Source: CAILHX01 sp046155285
GTDB taxonomy: Bacteria > Pseudomonadota > Gammaproteobacteria > Burkholderiales > Methylophilaceae
DNA: 64,000 nucleotides
Direction: 5' to 3'
Assembly: GCA_046155285.1 (NCBI GenBank)
Contig: JBJXEA010000017.1
Coordinates: 248,001-312,000 of the forward strand
Below, piece after piece: positions 25,223 to 34,369 of the stretch (the stretch's first letter is position 1; every line of letters begins with the position of its first letter). The translations under genes were made by a program, and so were the position numbers. The notes below the pieces were generated by a model that did not search any database, was not told where the DNA came from, and saw only the letters and a program-made list of their open reading frames with translations.

Positions 25223-25945
25223 TTAACCTTTTAAGTTGAATTGAATCGGTACGACCACCCACGCGCCGATGGGCTTTTCGCCTTTTCGTGCAGGGACAAA
25301 TTTCCAGCGCTGTACGGTGTCCAGTGCCGCTTGATCCAGCAGCGTAAAACCGCTAGTTTTGTGTAATTGAATCTTGGACGGCTGCCCGTTGACCTCCACA
25401 AAAACGCGCAACATCACGCGGCCTTCCTCGCCATTGCGGCGGGATAAACGCGGGTAAGCGGGGCTGGGATTATCCAGATAATCAGCGTTAAAAAGCGGCG
25501 GGGTGACAGCTTCCTTAACGATTTCAGCGACTTCCATCGCTACTTGAGCAGACTGTGGCATGGGCTCTGTCGCGGATTCTGCTTGCGGCAATGTGGCGGC
25601 GACTGGTGTGGCCACGGCCTCGTTATTTACCTCTGCGTTTTTCGCCCGCAGCGTGTTGACAGGCGCAACTTGGGGCATAGATGCCGCTGGTAGACTGATT
25701 TTCTGGCGTGGTATTGTGTTTAGCTTGGATATTGATTTAAGCGGTTCAGGCTTGGGTGCAGGCGCTGCCTCTGGCGCAATTAGGCTTACCAATATCGGCG
25801 GGGTGATGGCGAACGGCGCAGCACTCACCGCCCGATAAAGCCCCCACGCCACAGCCACGTGCGCCATCACCACCAAGGCCAGCAACGGCCATGAACGCGG
25901 GCGAAACAACACATGATGATGAAACAAAAGCGACACAAAAACCAC
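25223..25945 (-). CDS. tonB: TonB energy transducer
   Basis: 240 residues, GTG start. One N-terminal membrane segment (about residues 15-40) is followed by a Pro/Ala/Val-rich spacer and a C-terminal TonB domain with YPRLSRRNGEEGRVMLRVFV and TVQRWKFVPARKGEKPIGAW. It transmits energy from ExbBD to outer-membrane receptors. The spacer is less Lys/Pro-repetitive than in enteric TonB. It lies two bases before exbB. Confidence 0.93.
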   Translation of the reverse strand: MVFVSLLFHHHVLFRPRSWPLLALVVMAHVAVAWGLYRAVSAAPFAITPPILVSLIAPEAAPAPKPEPLKSISKLNTIPRQKISLPAASMPQVAPVNTLRAKNAEVNNEAVATPVAATLPQAESATEPMPQSAQVAMEVAEIVKEAVTPPLFNADYLDNPSPAYPRLSRRNGEEGRVMLRVFVEVNGQPSKIQLHKTSGFTLLDQAALDTVQRWKFVPARKGEKPIGAWVVVPIQFNLKG

Positions 25946-26023
25946 CTTAAATAGTCAGCAAAAAGAAAAGGCTGGCTACTGTTGCCTAGTAACAGCAACG
26001 GGTGGCTGGCTAATGAAACAGAG

Positions 26024-26233
26024 TTATTTGGTCAACAGAAGCTTATCCTGCCCGGTAATCTGCAACAGGTATTCATTACCTGAATGCTCAATCAGCAGCT
26101 CTCGGGCTTGGCCGAACAGCGCACTGCTTTTGATACGCAGGCGAGTGCCTTGTTTCGCTGTAGGCAACTGATGGGATACATCAATTGCTTGATGCATTTT
26201 TGGCGCAAGGGTTTTTGCTTGAGTCGTATTCAT
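26024..26233 (-). CDS. hemP: HemP-family small protein
   Basis: 69 residues from ATG 26233; a TTG at 26272 would add 13 residues encoded by the Fur box itself. The C-terminal part (ARELLIEHSGNEYLLQITGQDKLLLTK) matches the HemP family, found at the head of iron and haem uptake operons. HemP has been described as a small activator of haem-uptake genes in some proteobacteria. It is the first gene of the tonB-exbB-exbD-receptor cluster. Confidence 0.85.
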   Translation of the reverse strand: MNTTQAKTLAPKMHQAIDVSHQLPTAKQGTRLRIKSSALFGQARELLIEHSGNEYLLQITGQDKLLLTK

Positions 26234-26235
26234 GA

Positions 26236-26254
26236 GAAAATGATAATCATTCTC
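26236..26254 (-). promoter_or_regulatory. Fur box at the hemP start
   Basis: GAAAATGATAATCATTCTC matches the 19-bp Fur consensus at 17 positions. It ends 3 bases before the hemP ATG on the minus strand, so bound Fur would block the hemP-tonB-exbBD-receptor-piuC transcript. The position leaves little room for a Shine-Dalgarno sequence. Confidence 0.85.
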
Positions 26255-26354
26255 ATTTAAGTAGTCAAGCAATTTTTAACCAGATGAATTCACATTGAAC
26301 CCTAAGCGCTACGGTGGCAATATGGTCGTCTTCAACCTGAACTAGGAACTTACC

Positions 26355-26702
26355 GTGAAATTAAAAGTGATTTTTTGTGGCGTTTTGGCGCTTTTTCTAA
26401 GCGCTTGCACCAGCGTTAAAGTATGGCCATTTGAGGGCAGCAGCACAGCACAAGCACGTACCCCAGAAAATTCCACCGCCTATGAATGCAGCGGCGGTAA
26501 ACGGTTTTATCTACGCTTGCTGGATAACGGCGTGGCGGCTTGGGTGATCTACCCTGACCGCGAAGTCAGTCTCGCCAAAATGACGGGAACCGGCACACGC
26601 TATGGCAACGGTGTGGCTTTGCTGGACATGAGCGGAGCAGAAGTCACTCTGGCTGATGGTACGGCAGTTTCTTATACTGGTTGCAAAGTGGCAGGTAAGT
26701 GA
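26355..26702 (+). CDS. MliC-like lipoprotein
   Basis: 115 residues. The signal peptide ends in a lipobox LFLSACTS, so it should be anchored by a lipidated Cys. The mature domain (YECSGGKRFYLRLLDNGVAAW ... GTRYGNGVALL) resembles MliC, the membrane-bound inhibitor of C-type lysozyme, including two cysteines (YEC and TGC) that could bond. It would protect the wall from host or predator lysozymes. Similarity is judged by eye. Confidence 0.72.
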   Translation: MKLKVIFCGVLALFLSACTSVKVWPFEGSSTAQARTPENSTAYECSGGKRFYLRLLDNGVAAWVIYPDREVSLAKMTGTGTRYGNGVALLDMSGAEVTLADGTAVSYTGCKVAGK

Positions 26703-26712
26703 TATTTCCACC

Positions 26713-26896
26713 GTCATTCCCGCGCAGGGTATAGCAGGGGTTTCGCACAGCATGCTGTGCGCCTGCGCTACGGTAGGCTTATGAGAAGCCTACGCGCCCT
26801 GCAAGGGGGAATCCAGACAAGCCAGAGAAGAATGACATAGAGTCCATGCACTCTGTTGATATTTGACTGGATTCTCGTCTACACGGGAATGACGAA
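26713..26896. repeat. Composite palindromic repeat element
   Basis: About 180 bases bounded by GTCATTCCCG on the left and CGGGAATGAC on the right, which are inverse copies. Inside is a hairpin GTAGGCTTATGAGAAGCCTAC near 26776-26796 and a CATGCTG core. It sits between the convergent MliC-like gene and xth and may end both transcripts. No coding sequence was seen. Confidence 0.6.
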
Positions 26897-26904
26897 TGTA
26901 CTAA

Positions 26905-27678
26905 TTAGTCGCTGTAATCAATAATCAACGGCGCATGATCGCTAAAGCGCTCGGCCTTATAAACACTGGTGGCAACGGCTTTAGCCGCGATGCCCGGTGT
27001 GGCAATCTGGTAGTCAATGCGCCAACCCACGTTCTTAGCCCAAGCCTGACCGCGATTACTCCACCAAGTGTAGCAATCGTCGGTGGTGTCGGGATGTAAC
27101 CGCCGATACACGTCCACCCAGCCTTGTGTGTCGAAAATCTGCGTCATCCAAGTACGTTCTTCCGGTAAAAAGCCAGAGTTTTTCTTGTTGCCGCGCCAGT
27201 TTTTTAGGTCGGCCTCTTTGTGTGCGATATTCCAATCGCCACATACCACCACCTCGCGCCCGCTGGCTGTGAGCGCCGCCAGATGCGGATAAAAACGCGC
27301 CATCACGCTGAATTTCACCGCTTGCCGCACTTCGCCGCTGGAACCGGACGGCAGATACAAGGACACCACTGAAAGATTGCCAAATCGTACCTCGATATAG
27401 CGCCCTTCGGCATCAATATCCGCCATACCCAAACCATCAATCACCGCATCTGGCTTGACCCGCGAATAGATGCCCACGCCGCTGTAACCCTTCTTTTCCG
27501 CATAGTGAAAGCAGCCGAAATATCCCTCTGGATTGAACATTTCAGCGCTCATATCAGCCGCTTGAGCTTTGAGCTCTTGCATACACACAATGTCGGCGTT
27601 TTGTTTTTGCAACCAAGCGTACAGGCCCTTATTTGCCGCTGAACGTATGCCATTCAAATTTAACGATATAATTCTCAT
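26905..27678 (-). CDS. xth: Exodeoxyribonuclease III / AP endonuclease
   Basis: 257 residues. It belongs to the exonuclease-endonuclease-phosphatase superfamily: MRIISLNLNGIRSA, MQELKAQ (metal-binding Glu), GDWNIAHKEADLKN and the C-terminal SDHAPLIIDY with catalytic Asp-His. It repairs abasic sites and blocked 3' ends. Family members named ExoA or XthA are both possible. It is divergent from pyrE with 23 bases between them. Confidence 0.95.
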   Translation of the reverse strand: MRIISLNLNGIRSAANKGLYAWLQKQNADIVCMQELKAQAADMSAEMFNPEGYFGCFHYAEKKGYSGVGIYSRVKPDAVIDGLGMADIDAEGRYIEVRFGNLSVVSLYLPSGSSGEVRQAVKFSVMARFYPHLAALTASGREVVVCGDWNIAHKEADLKNWRGNKKNSGFLPEERTWMTQIFDTQGWVDVYRRLHPDTTDDCYTWWSNRGQAWAKNVGWRIDYQIATPGIAAKAVATSVYKAERFSDHAPLIIDYSD

Positions 27679-27701
27679 CAACTTAATTCTCCAAATTCAT
27701 T

Positions 27702-28355
27702 ATGTCCGAGCTTAAACAACATCCCACCCAGCAGTTTATCCAATTCGCCATCCAAAAACAGGTTTTGCGCTTTGGCGAATTCAAAACCAAAGCTGGGCGC
27801 TTATCGCCCTATTTCTTCAATGCCGGCATGTTCAACGACGGCGATAGCCTGCTTAAACTGGGCGAATTCTACGCGCAAGCCATCCTCAAATCCGGTATCC
27901 AGTTCGATATGCTGTTCGGCCCCGCTTACAAAGGCATCACTTTAGCCGCCAGCATTGCCATCGCTTTGGCACGACAAGGCTGCAATGTCCCCTACGCCTA
28001 CAACCGCAAAGAAGCGAAAGACCACGGCGAAGGCGGCAGCATCGTCGGTGCACCGCTGGCTGGCAAAGTGCTGATCGTGGATGACGTGATTTCGGCGGGA
28101 ACTTCTGTACGTGAATCCGTAGCATTGATTCGTGCCGCCAACGCTACCCCATGTGCGGTAGCGATTGCGCTAGACAGGCAGGAACGCGGGCAGGATGCCT
28201 TATCCGCCGTGCAGGAAGTACAACAGGGCTGCGGTATTCCGGTGGTAAGCATTGCTGGTTTGGCAGATTTGATTAACTATCTAGAAAATTCGGTAGAGTT
28301 AACAGAATTCAAATCAGCCATCCAGAGGTATCGCGCAGAATATGGGGTAATGTGA
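27702..28355 (+). CDS. pyrE: Orotate phosphoribosyltransferase
   Basis: 217 residues, the standard size. It joins orotate to PRPP, the fifth step of UMP synthesis. The PRPP-binding motif VLIVDDVISAGTSV is clear, and GPAYKGITLAAS holds the substrate loop. It ends 19 bases before the convergent ParA-like gene. No terminator is obvious in that gap. Confidence 0.97.
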   Translation: MSELKQHPTQQFIQFAIQKQVLRFGEFKTKAGRLSPYFFNAGMFNDGDSLLKLGEFYAQAILKSGIQFDMLFGPAYKGITLAASIAIALARQGCNVPYAYNRKEAKDHGEGGSIVGAPLAGKVLIVDDVISAGTSVRESVALIRAANATPCAVAIALDRQERGQDALSAVQEVQQGCGIPVVSIAGLADLINYLENSVELTEFKSAIQRYRAEYGVM

Positions 28356-28374
28356 CGAGAATCGAATTTTTAAG

Positions 28375-29163
28375 CTACCAAGAGCATTCTGGATCAAAGA
28401 AGCCGCAAGCCAGTAATTCTTCCGTCAGCGAATTGTAATCCTTCGCCCCTTGGCTATTGGGCAAGAAGGCGAATACGTCTTTTCCATACACCGGGCTTTC
28501 GGCGAGACTCACCGATTCAAAAATGCGCGTGTCACATAAGTCTTTGCCGTAGTGTTCGTGCAGTTGATCATAAATCTGGTAGGAAAGTCTACGCCGTGAG
28601 TCAAATCTGGTCATAACGATGCGGCGCTGGATGGGTTTGCCTAGAGGTTTTTCTAGCACTTTAAGCGCAGCATCTAGACGGTTCACGCCTTGCATAGACA
28701 GATAATCCGCCGACACTGGGATAAGTAGGCGGTTGGAAGCAAACACCGCGTTCAGCGACAACACACCCAACATCGGCGAGCAATCAATAATCACAGGGAC
28801 ACTGGCATCGGGTAATAGCTCGTCCGTCAAGCCGCGCTTGAGTTGGCCGGTGATGTTGGGGTTGCGGCCATACAGGGAATCAATCTTGAATAACTCCATG
28901 TGCGCGGGAATGATATGCGCGCCGTTGCCACTGGGAAGTTCACGCATCAAATGGGAGAGTGGTTTACCTTCGCTATAAAACGAATAGATGGTTTCACTAC
29001 TGGCAAGCCCTGTGATACCGCTGGCGAGGGTCAAATGGGCTTGCGGGTCGAGGTCTATGCCGAGCGGCGCGAACTCGCGCCTGGCGAGTGCCGCTATCAG
29101 GTTAAGACTGGTAGTGGTTTTGCCCACACCGCCTTTTTGGTTGAATACCGCAATAGTTGTCAT
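28375..29163 (-). CDS. Orphan ParA-family ATPase
   Basis: 262 residues, with the deviant Walker A KGGVGKTTTSLNLIAAL, a Walker B region (PVIIDCSPMLGVLSLNAV) and the ParA switch region DLDPQAHLT. No parB or plasmid gene is next to it, unlike the parAB pair at 39.5-41.2 kb, which is the chromosomal segregation system. Orphan ParAs often position protein arrays or other cargo; the cargo cannot be read here. It follows glmS by 10 bases. Confidence 0.85.
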   Translation of the reverse strand: MTTIAVFNQKGGVGKTTTSLNLIAALARREFAPLGIDLDPQAHLTLASGITGLASSETIYSFYSEGKPLSHLMRELPSGNGAHIIPAHMELFKIDSLYGRNPNITGQLKRGLTDELLPDASVPVIIDCSPMLGVLSLNAVFASNRLLIPVSADYLSMQGVNRLDAALKVLEKPLGKPIQRRIVMTRFDSRRRLSYQIYDQLHEHYGKDLCDTRIFESVSLAESPVYGKDVFAFLPNSQGAKDYNSLTEELLACGFFDPECSW

Positions 29164-29173
29164 GGCGTAAATC

Positions 29174-31003
29174 CTACTCGACTGTGACCGATTTCGCTAG
29201 ATTACGCGGCTTATCCACGTCGGTACCGCGCATCAGTGCCGTGTGATAGGCCAATAATTGTACCGGAATGGCGTGTACCACTGGAGAAAGTTCGCCCATG
29301 TGGCGCGGGGTGCGGATAACGTGTACACCTTCGGCCTCGCCAAAATGGCTGTCTAGGTCGGCAAACACAAATAGCTCGCCACCTCTGGCGCGGACTTCTT
29401 GCATATTGGACTTCAATTTTTCAATCAGCGTGTCATTGGGCGCGATAACAACGATAGGCATTTCGCTATCCACCAGCGCCAAAGGACCATGTTTGAGTTC
29501 GCCCGCAGCGTAGGCCTCGGCATGAATATAGCTAATTTCCTTTAGTTTTAATGCGCCTTCCAGCGCAATTGGGTAATGTACACCACGACCCAAAAATAAG
29601 GCGTGTGATTTGCCCGCAAAGCGTTCTGCCCAAAGCTTAATCTGCGGCTCAAGGTTAAGGGCGTGTTGGACGCTACCGGGCAGATGGCGCAGATCGTCCA
29701 AGTATTGCGCTTCGCGCTTTTTATCCACACGGCAACGCAATTTAGCCAGCGTCAGCGCCAAGGTAAACAAAGCGACCAACTGCGTAGTGAACGCTTTGGT
29801 GGAAGCTACACCAATTTCAGCACCAGCACGCGTATAAAACGCCATTTTACTAGCGCGAGGCAGCGCACTTTCGCGCACATTACAGATAGAAAGTGTGGCG
29901 TGATGGCCTAAAGAAATAGCGTATTTCAAGGCTTCCATAGTATCTAGCGTTTCGCCAGACTGGGAAATGGTGACGACTAAATGCTTAGGATTGGCGACCA
30001 CATTGCGATAACGATATTCGCTAGCAATTTCGACATTGGTTTGAATGCCCGCGATGGACTCCAACCAATAACGACCGACCATCGCGGCATAATAGCTAGT
30101 GCCGCAAGCGAGGATTTGTATACCTTCAATCTGGTTGAAAATGACTTCCGCATCATCGCCAAATAACAGCGGCGAAATGCCGTCTTCTATCACTTGGTCT
30201 ATTGTGTCAGACAACGCTTTGGGCTGTTCGTGTATCTCTTTTTGCATGAAGTGACTGTATTGCCCAAGCTCCAATGAGGCCAAAGATACGTCTGATAAAT
30301 GCACTGGACGTTCAACTTTAGCACCATTTTTATCTACAATTTTCATGCCCACACAACGCAACTCGGCGATGTCACCTTCATCTAAAAATATTACCCTACG
30401 TGTGGCGGAAATCACTGCTGACACGTCCGAAGCGACGTAGTAAGCGCTATCTCCTAAGCCTACTAATAGTGGACAACCCATACGCGCACAAACCAAAACT
30501 TCGGGTTGATCTGCAGCCAGTACCGCAATGGCATAAGCGCCAGTGAGCTGTTTGGCTGCGGCTTGCACGGCTTTGAATAAATCTTTGCTTTGCTGATAGT
30601 AGTAATGCACTAGATGGGCTATGACTTCGGTGTCAGTCTGCGACTCAAACACGTAACCTAAGTGCTGCAAGCGACTGCGCTCTTCGTCGTGATTTTCGAT
30701 AATGCCGTTGTGTACCACGGCGATTAAATCACCAGAAACATGAGGATGCGCGTTGGGCTCGGTCACCCCGCCGTGGGTCGCCCAACGAGTGTGGCCTATC
30801 CCTAAGTTGCCCGCCAGATCCTCCTCTGCAGCAGCACGTTCCATTTCCACAACGCGACCCACACGGCGCACGCGGTGAATTTTGCCGTGTGCCAACATTG
30901 CCACACCTGCGGAATCGTACCCGCGATACTCCAGCCGCTTGAGACCATCCACCAAAGTGGCAACTACATCATGTCCTGCTATTGCACCAACTATGCCGCA
31001 CAT
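29174..31003 (-). CDS. glmS: Glucosamine-6-phosphate synthase
   Basis: 609 residues from MCGIVGAI. The enzyme makes glucosamine-6-phosphate from fructose-6-phosphate and glutamine, the entry to cell-wall sugar synthesis. The catalytic Cys follows the start Met; the glutaminase domain spans about residues 1-240 and two SIS domains follow (CGTSYYAAMVGRYWLE). It ends PRNLAKSVTVE. The frame is open upstream of 31003, but the exposed N-terminal Cys fixes the start. glmU lies 4 bases upstream. Confidence 0.97.
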   Translation of the reverse strand: MCGIVGAIAGHDVVATLVDGLKRLEYRGYDSAGVAMLAHGKIHRVRRVGRVVEMERAAAEEDLAGNLGIGHTRWATHGGVTEPNAHPHVSGDLIAVVHNGIIENHDEERSRLQHLGYVFESQTDTEVIAHLVHYYYQQSKDLFKAVQAAAKQLTGAYAIAVLAADQPEVLVCARMGCPLLVGLGDSAYYVASDVSAVISATRRVIFLDEGDIAELRCVGMKIVDKNGAKVERPVHLSDVSLASLELGQYSHFMQKEIHEQPKALSDTIDQVIEDGISPLLFGDDAEVIFNQIEGIQILACGTSYYAAMVGRYWLESIAGIQTNVEIASEYRYRNVVANPKHLVVTISQSGETLDTMEALKYAISLGHHATLSICNVRESALPRASKMAFYTRAGAEIGVASTKAFTTQLVALFTLALTLAKLRCRVDKKREAQYLDDLRHLPGSVQHALNLEPQIKLWAERFAGKSHALFLGRGVHYPIALEGALKLKEISYIHAEAYAAGELKHGPLALVDSEMPIVVIAPNDTLIEKLKSNMQEVRARGGELFVFADLDSHFGEAEGVHVIRTPRHMGELSPVVHAIPVQLLAYHTALMRGTDVDKPRNLAKSVTVE

Positions 31004-31007
31004 ACCT

Positions 31008-32381
31008 TTAACCTTTTTTAGTTGGCCGTTTCCAGCCTTTGATAGTGACTTGTCTACCGCGCGACAAGCTGAGTTCACCCGCTGGCGCGTTTTTGGTGAT
31101 AGTAGAGCCTGCCGCAATAGTGGCGTCTTTACCTACAGTCACTGGTGCAATCAATTGCGTGTCAGAACCAATAAATACGCCATCTTCAATGACAGTACGG
31201 TGTTTATTCACCCCGTCGTAATTACAGGTAATCGTCCCCGCACCGATGTTCACATCCTTGCCCACAGTGCTATCGCCCACATAACTCAAGTGATTGATTT
31301 TACTGTTTTTGCCAATCTCGCTATTCTTAATTTCGACAAAATTTCCGACGTGTGCCTGAGCTTCCAAGCGCGTACCCGGACGGATTCTAGCGTAAGGCCC
31401 AATACGGCAATCTTGCCCGATGTCTGCGTCATCAATATGACTGAAAGCGGCTATTTTTACTCCATCGGAAATGAATGCGTTTCGGATGACACAGTTAGCG
31501 CTGACTTTGACGTTATGGCCTAGCGTTACAGCACCCTCGAACACACAGTTCACATCAATCGCAACATCTTGGCCACATTTGAGCGACCCCCGGACATCAA
31601 TACGCGCAGGGTCAGCCAATGTCACGCCTTGCGCTAATAATTGCTCTGCAATTTGGCCTTGATAGGCACGTTCCAGCATGGCTAAATCTTTTTTACTATT
31701 TACTCCAAAAACTTCCGCGCTGTCCGCCGCACTCACACTAGCAACTGCCACACCCTCCGCCACCGCCATCGCTGCTATGTCAGTCAAATAGTATTCGCTT
31801 TGCGTGTTGTCCGACTTTAAGCGTTGTAACCATATGGTCAGATGACGGGTGGGCATAGCCATGATACCGGTATTCACTTCGTTAATTTGACGTTGTTGTT
31901 CAGTGGCATCTTTTTGCTCAACGATGCCGCTGACATCGCCTTTGCTATTGCGCAAAATGCGCCCATAGCCGGTGGGATCAGCCATATTCAAAGTGAGTAG
32001 TGTCAACGCGCCGCTTTTGGCCTCATTCACCACCCGTTCACACGTGGTCGCGCTGATCAGCGGCACGTCACCAAACAATACCAAAGTAATACTCTCTTGC
32101 TCAAGATGTGAAATGGCTTGCTGCACGGCGTGACCTGTGCCTTTTTGTTCGGCCTGCAACGCCCAAATGATATCGTCATCAGCAATGGTCTGCGCCACTA
32201 GATCACCACCAAAGCCATACACCACGCAGAGCTTAGAAGGTTTGAGCGTTTTCGCGGTGGTAATCACGTGCGCCAGCATGGGCGTACCCGCCAGCGAATG
32301 TAATACTTTTGGGAGACTAGAGTGCATGCGCGTCCCCTTGCCAGCGGCAAGGATAACGACATTGAGAGGCATTGTTAACAT
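31008..32381 (-). CDS. glmU: Bifunctional GlmU
   Basis: 457 residues. The N-terminal uridyltransferase domain holds LAAGKGTRMHSSLPKVLHSL; the C-terminal left-handed beta-helix acetyltransferase carries hexapeptide repeats and NHLSYVGDSTVGKDVNIGAG. It converts glucosamine-1-phosphate to UDP-GlcNAc after GlmS and GlmM. A second in-frame ATG at 32372 is possible. A terminator for the upstream atp operon precedes it. Confidence 0.97.
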   Translation of the reverse strand: MLTMPLNVVILAAGKGTRMHSSLPKVLHSLAGTPMLAHVITTAKTLKPSKLCVVYGFGGDLVAQTIADDDIIWALQAEQKGTGHAVQQAISHLEQESITLVLFGDVPLISATTCERVVNEAKSGALTLLTLNMADPTGYGRILRNSKGDVSGIVEQKDATEQQRQINEVNTGIMAMPTRHLTIWLQRLKSDNTQSEYYLTDIAAMAVAEGVAVASVSAADSAEVFGVNSKKDLAMLERAYQGQIAEQLLAQGVTLADPARIDVRGSLKCGQDVAIDVNCVFEGAVTLGHNVKVSANCVIRNAFISDGVKIAAFSHIDDADIGQDCRIGPYARIRPGTRLEAQAHVGNFVEIKNSEIGKNSKINHLSYVGDSTVGKDVNIGAGTITCNYDGVNKHRTVIEDGVFIGSDTQLIAPVTVGKDATIAAGSTITKNAPAGELSLSRGRQVTIKGWKRPTKKG

Positions 32382-32397
32382 GGCGTAAGTATAAACA

Positions 32398-32423
32398 AAA
32401 AAGGCGGCTAAGGCCGCCTTTGT
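32398..32423 (-). terminator. Intrinsic terminator of the atp operon
   Basis: Perfect 9-bp stem AAAGGCGGC/GCCGCCTTT with loop TAAG (32400-32421) followed on the minus strand by a T run. It lies about 20 bases after the atpC stop. Confidence 0.85.
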
Positions 32424-32442
32424 TATACGTTAGCACTATGAA

Positions 32443-32868
32443 TCAGTGCGTCTTTTTCTTCAGTTTCTGAATCGCTTGCAATTGTGCCAATGCTTCCATC
32501 AACTCAGCTTGAGCACGCGCATAATCCACTTGCGAAGATTTGTCTTTCATTGCGGCTTCTGCAGCTTGCTTGGCTTCCAGCGCTTTGGCTTCGTCCAAAT
32601 CATGTCCACGAATGGCGGTATCGGCCAGCACGGTAATGACACCGGGTTGAACCTCCAGCAGACCGCCAGAAACAAAAATCAGCAACTCTTCAGCTTCATC
32701 AGGCAACTTAATGCGTAGCGCACCCGGCTTGATGCGGCTGATAAGCGGGGCGTGACGCGGGAAAATACCCACTTCCCCCAAGGTGGCCGGCGCTACAACG
32801 AACTCAGCCAACCCTGAGAAAATCGAGGTTTCCGCGCTCACTACGTCTACATGGATAGTCATTGCCAT
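32443..32868 (-). CDS. atpC: ATP synthase epsilon subunit
   Basis: 141 residues with an N-terminal beta-sandwich (VDVVSAETSIFSG, GEVGIFPRHAPLISRIKPG) and a C-terminal helical hairpin rich in Ala, Gln and Lys. It forms the central stalk with gamma and can inhibit ATP hydrolysis. It is last in atpIBEFHAGDC, followed by a terminator. Confidence 0.96.
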   Translation of the reverse strand: MAMTIHVDVVSAETSIFSGLAEFVVAPATLGEVGIFPRHAPLISRIKPGALRIKLPDEAEELLIFVSGGLLEVQPGVITVLADTAIRGHDLDEAKALEAKQAAEAAMKDKSSQVDYARAQAELMEALAQLQAIQKLKKKTH

Positions 32869-32885
32869 AATGTTTTGCTCTTAAT

Positions 32886-34307
32886 TTACAGCGTCTTAGC
32901 TTTTTCCACAGCTTCTTCAATGCCGCCCACCATGTAGAACGCCTGTTCTGGCAAGTGATCGTAATCGCCGTTGACGATGCCTTTGAAGCCTTTGATGGTG
33001 TCTTTCAGCGTCACATACTTGCCCGGAGAACCAGTAAATACCTCGGCAACGTGGAAAGGTTGTGACAAGAAACGTTGAATCTTACGCGCACGTGCCACAG
33101 CCAGTTTATCTTCTGGGGAGAGTTCGTCCATACCCAGAATGGCGATAATGTCGCGTAATTCTTTGTACTTTTGCAGCGTACCTTGTACGGCGCGAGCAAC
33201 ACTGTAGTGTTCTTCACCCACTACCAGAGGATCCAGTTGGCGCGAGGTAGAATCCAGTGGGTCAACCGCAGGATAGATACCAAGCGATGCAATATCACGG
33301 CTCAATACCACGGTGGAGTCCAAATGCAGGAAGGTGGTAGCAGGAGACGGATCGGTCAAGTCATCCGCAGGCACGTAAACCGCCTGAATTGAAGTAATTG
33401 AACCAGTCTTAGTAGAGGTAATTCGCTCTTGCAAGCGACCCATTTCTTCAGCCAATGTCGGTTGGTAACCCACCGCAGATGGCATACGACCAAGCAACGC
33501 CGAAACTTCGGTACCGGCCAAGGTGAAGCGGTAAATGTTGTCCACGAAGAACAAGATGTCGCGGCCTTCGTCGCGGAATTTTTCTGCCATGGTCAAGCCA
33601 GAGAGCGCTACGCGTAGACGATTACCAGGGGGTTCGTTCATCTGACCGAACACCATGGCTACTTTGGATTCAGGCAGATTATCTAATTTGATAACACCGG
33701 CTTCTGACATTTCATGGTAGAAGTCGTTACCTTCACGGGTACGTTCACCTACGCCAGCAAATACAGACAAACCAGCGTGTTCTTTGGCAATGTTATTAAT
33801 AAGTTCCAGCATGTTCACGGTCTTGCCTACACCCGCGCCACCGAACAAACCTACTTTACCGCCCTTAGCAAACGGGCAAACCAAATCAATTACCTTGATG
33901 CCAGTTTCCAGCAAATCTACGGAAGGCGACAATTCGTCAAACTTTGGTGCAGCTTGGTGAATAGAGCGGCGCTCTTCGCATTTAATCTCACCGGCATCGT
34001 CAATCGGGCGACCCAACACGTCCATAATACGACCCAGTGTACCGTGACCAACTGGTACCATAATCTGCGAACCGGTATTTTTCACTGTCATGCCACGGCG
34101 CAAGCCGTCGGATGAACCCATGGCGATAGTACGCACTACGCCGTCACCCAGTTGCTGCTGCACTTCCAGCGTCAGACCCGCTTCGGCAAAGCTGCCAGAG
34201 CTGTTGTCATCCAGCACCAAAGCGTCATACACCTTAGGCATTCCCTCGCGTGGAAACTCAACGTCAACCACCGCACCAATACACTGCACAATTTTTCCAG
34301 AACTCAT
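32886..34307 (-). CDS. atpD: ATP synthase beta subunit
   Basis: 473 residues, near the usual 460-475. Walker A is GGAGVGKTVNM, and the catalytic Glu lies in GERTREGNDFYHEM. LFFVDNIYRFTLAGTEVSALLGRMPSAVGYQPTL is characteristic. It carries the catalytic nucleotide sites of F1. Start is the ATG at 34307, 63 bases after atpG. Confidence 0.98.
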   Translation of the reverse strand: MSSGKIVQCIGAVVDVEFPREGMPKVYDALVLDDNSSGSFAEAGLTLEVQQQLGDGVVRTIAMGSSDGLRRGMTVKNTGSQIMVPVGHGTLGRIMDVLGRPIDDAGEIKCEERRSIHQAAPKFDELSPSVDLLETGIKVIDLVCPFAKGGKVGLFGGAGVGKTVNMLELINNIAKEHAGLSVFAGVGERTREGNDFYHEMSEAGVIKLDNLPESKVAMVFGQMNEPPGNRLRVALSGLTMAEKFRDEGRDILFFVDNIYRFTLAGTEVSALLGRMPSAVGYQPTLAEEMGRLQERITSTKTGSITSIQAVYVPADDLTDPSPATTFLHLDSTVVLSRDIASLGIYPAVDPLDSTSRQLDPLVVGEEHYSVARAVQGTLQKYKELRDIIAILGMDELSPEDKLAVARARKIQRFLSQPFHVAEVFTGSPGKYVTLKDTIKGFKGIVNGDYDHLPEQAFYMVGGIEEAVEKAKTL

Positions 34308-34369
34308 GTGATTCCCCGTCTAAACTAATTCGTTAATCCGTTACCGCAAAGCTCGCGGCACTTTTACCT

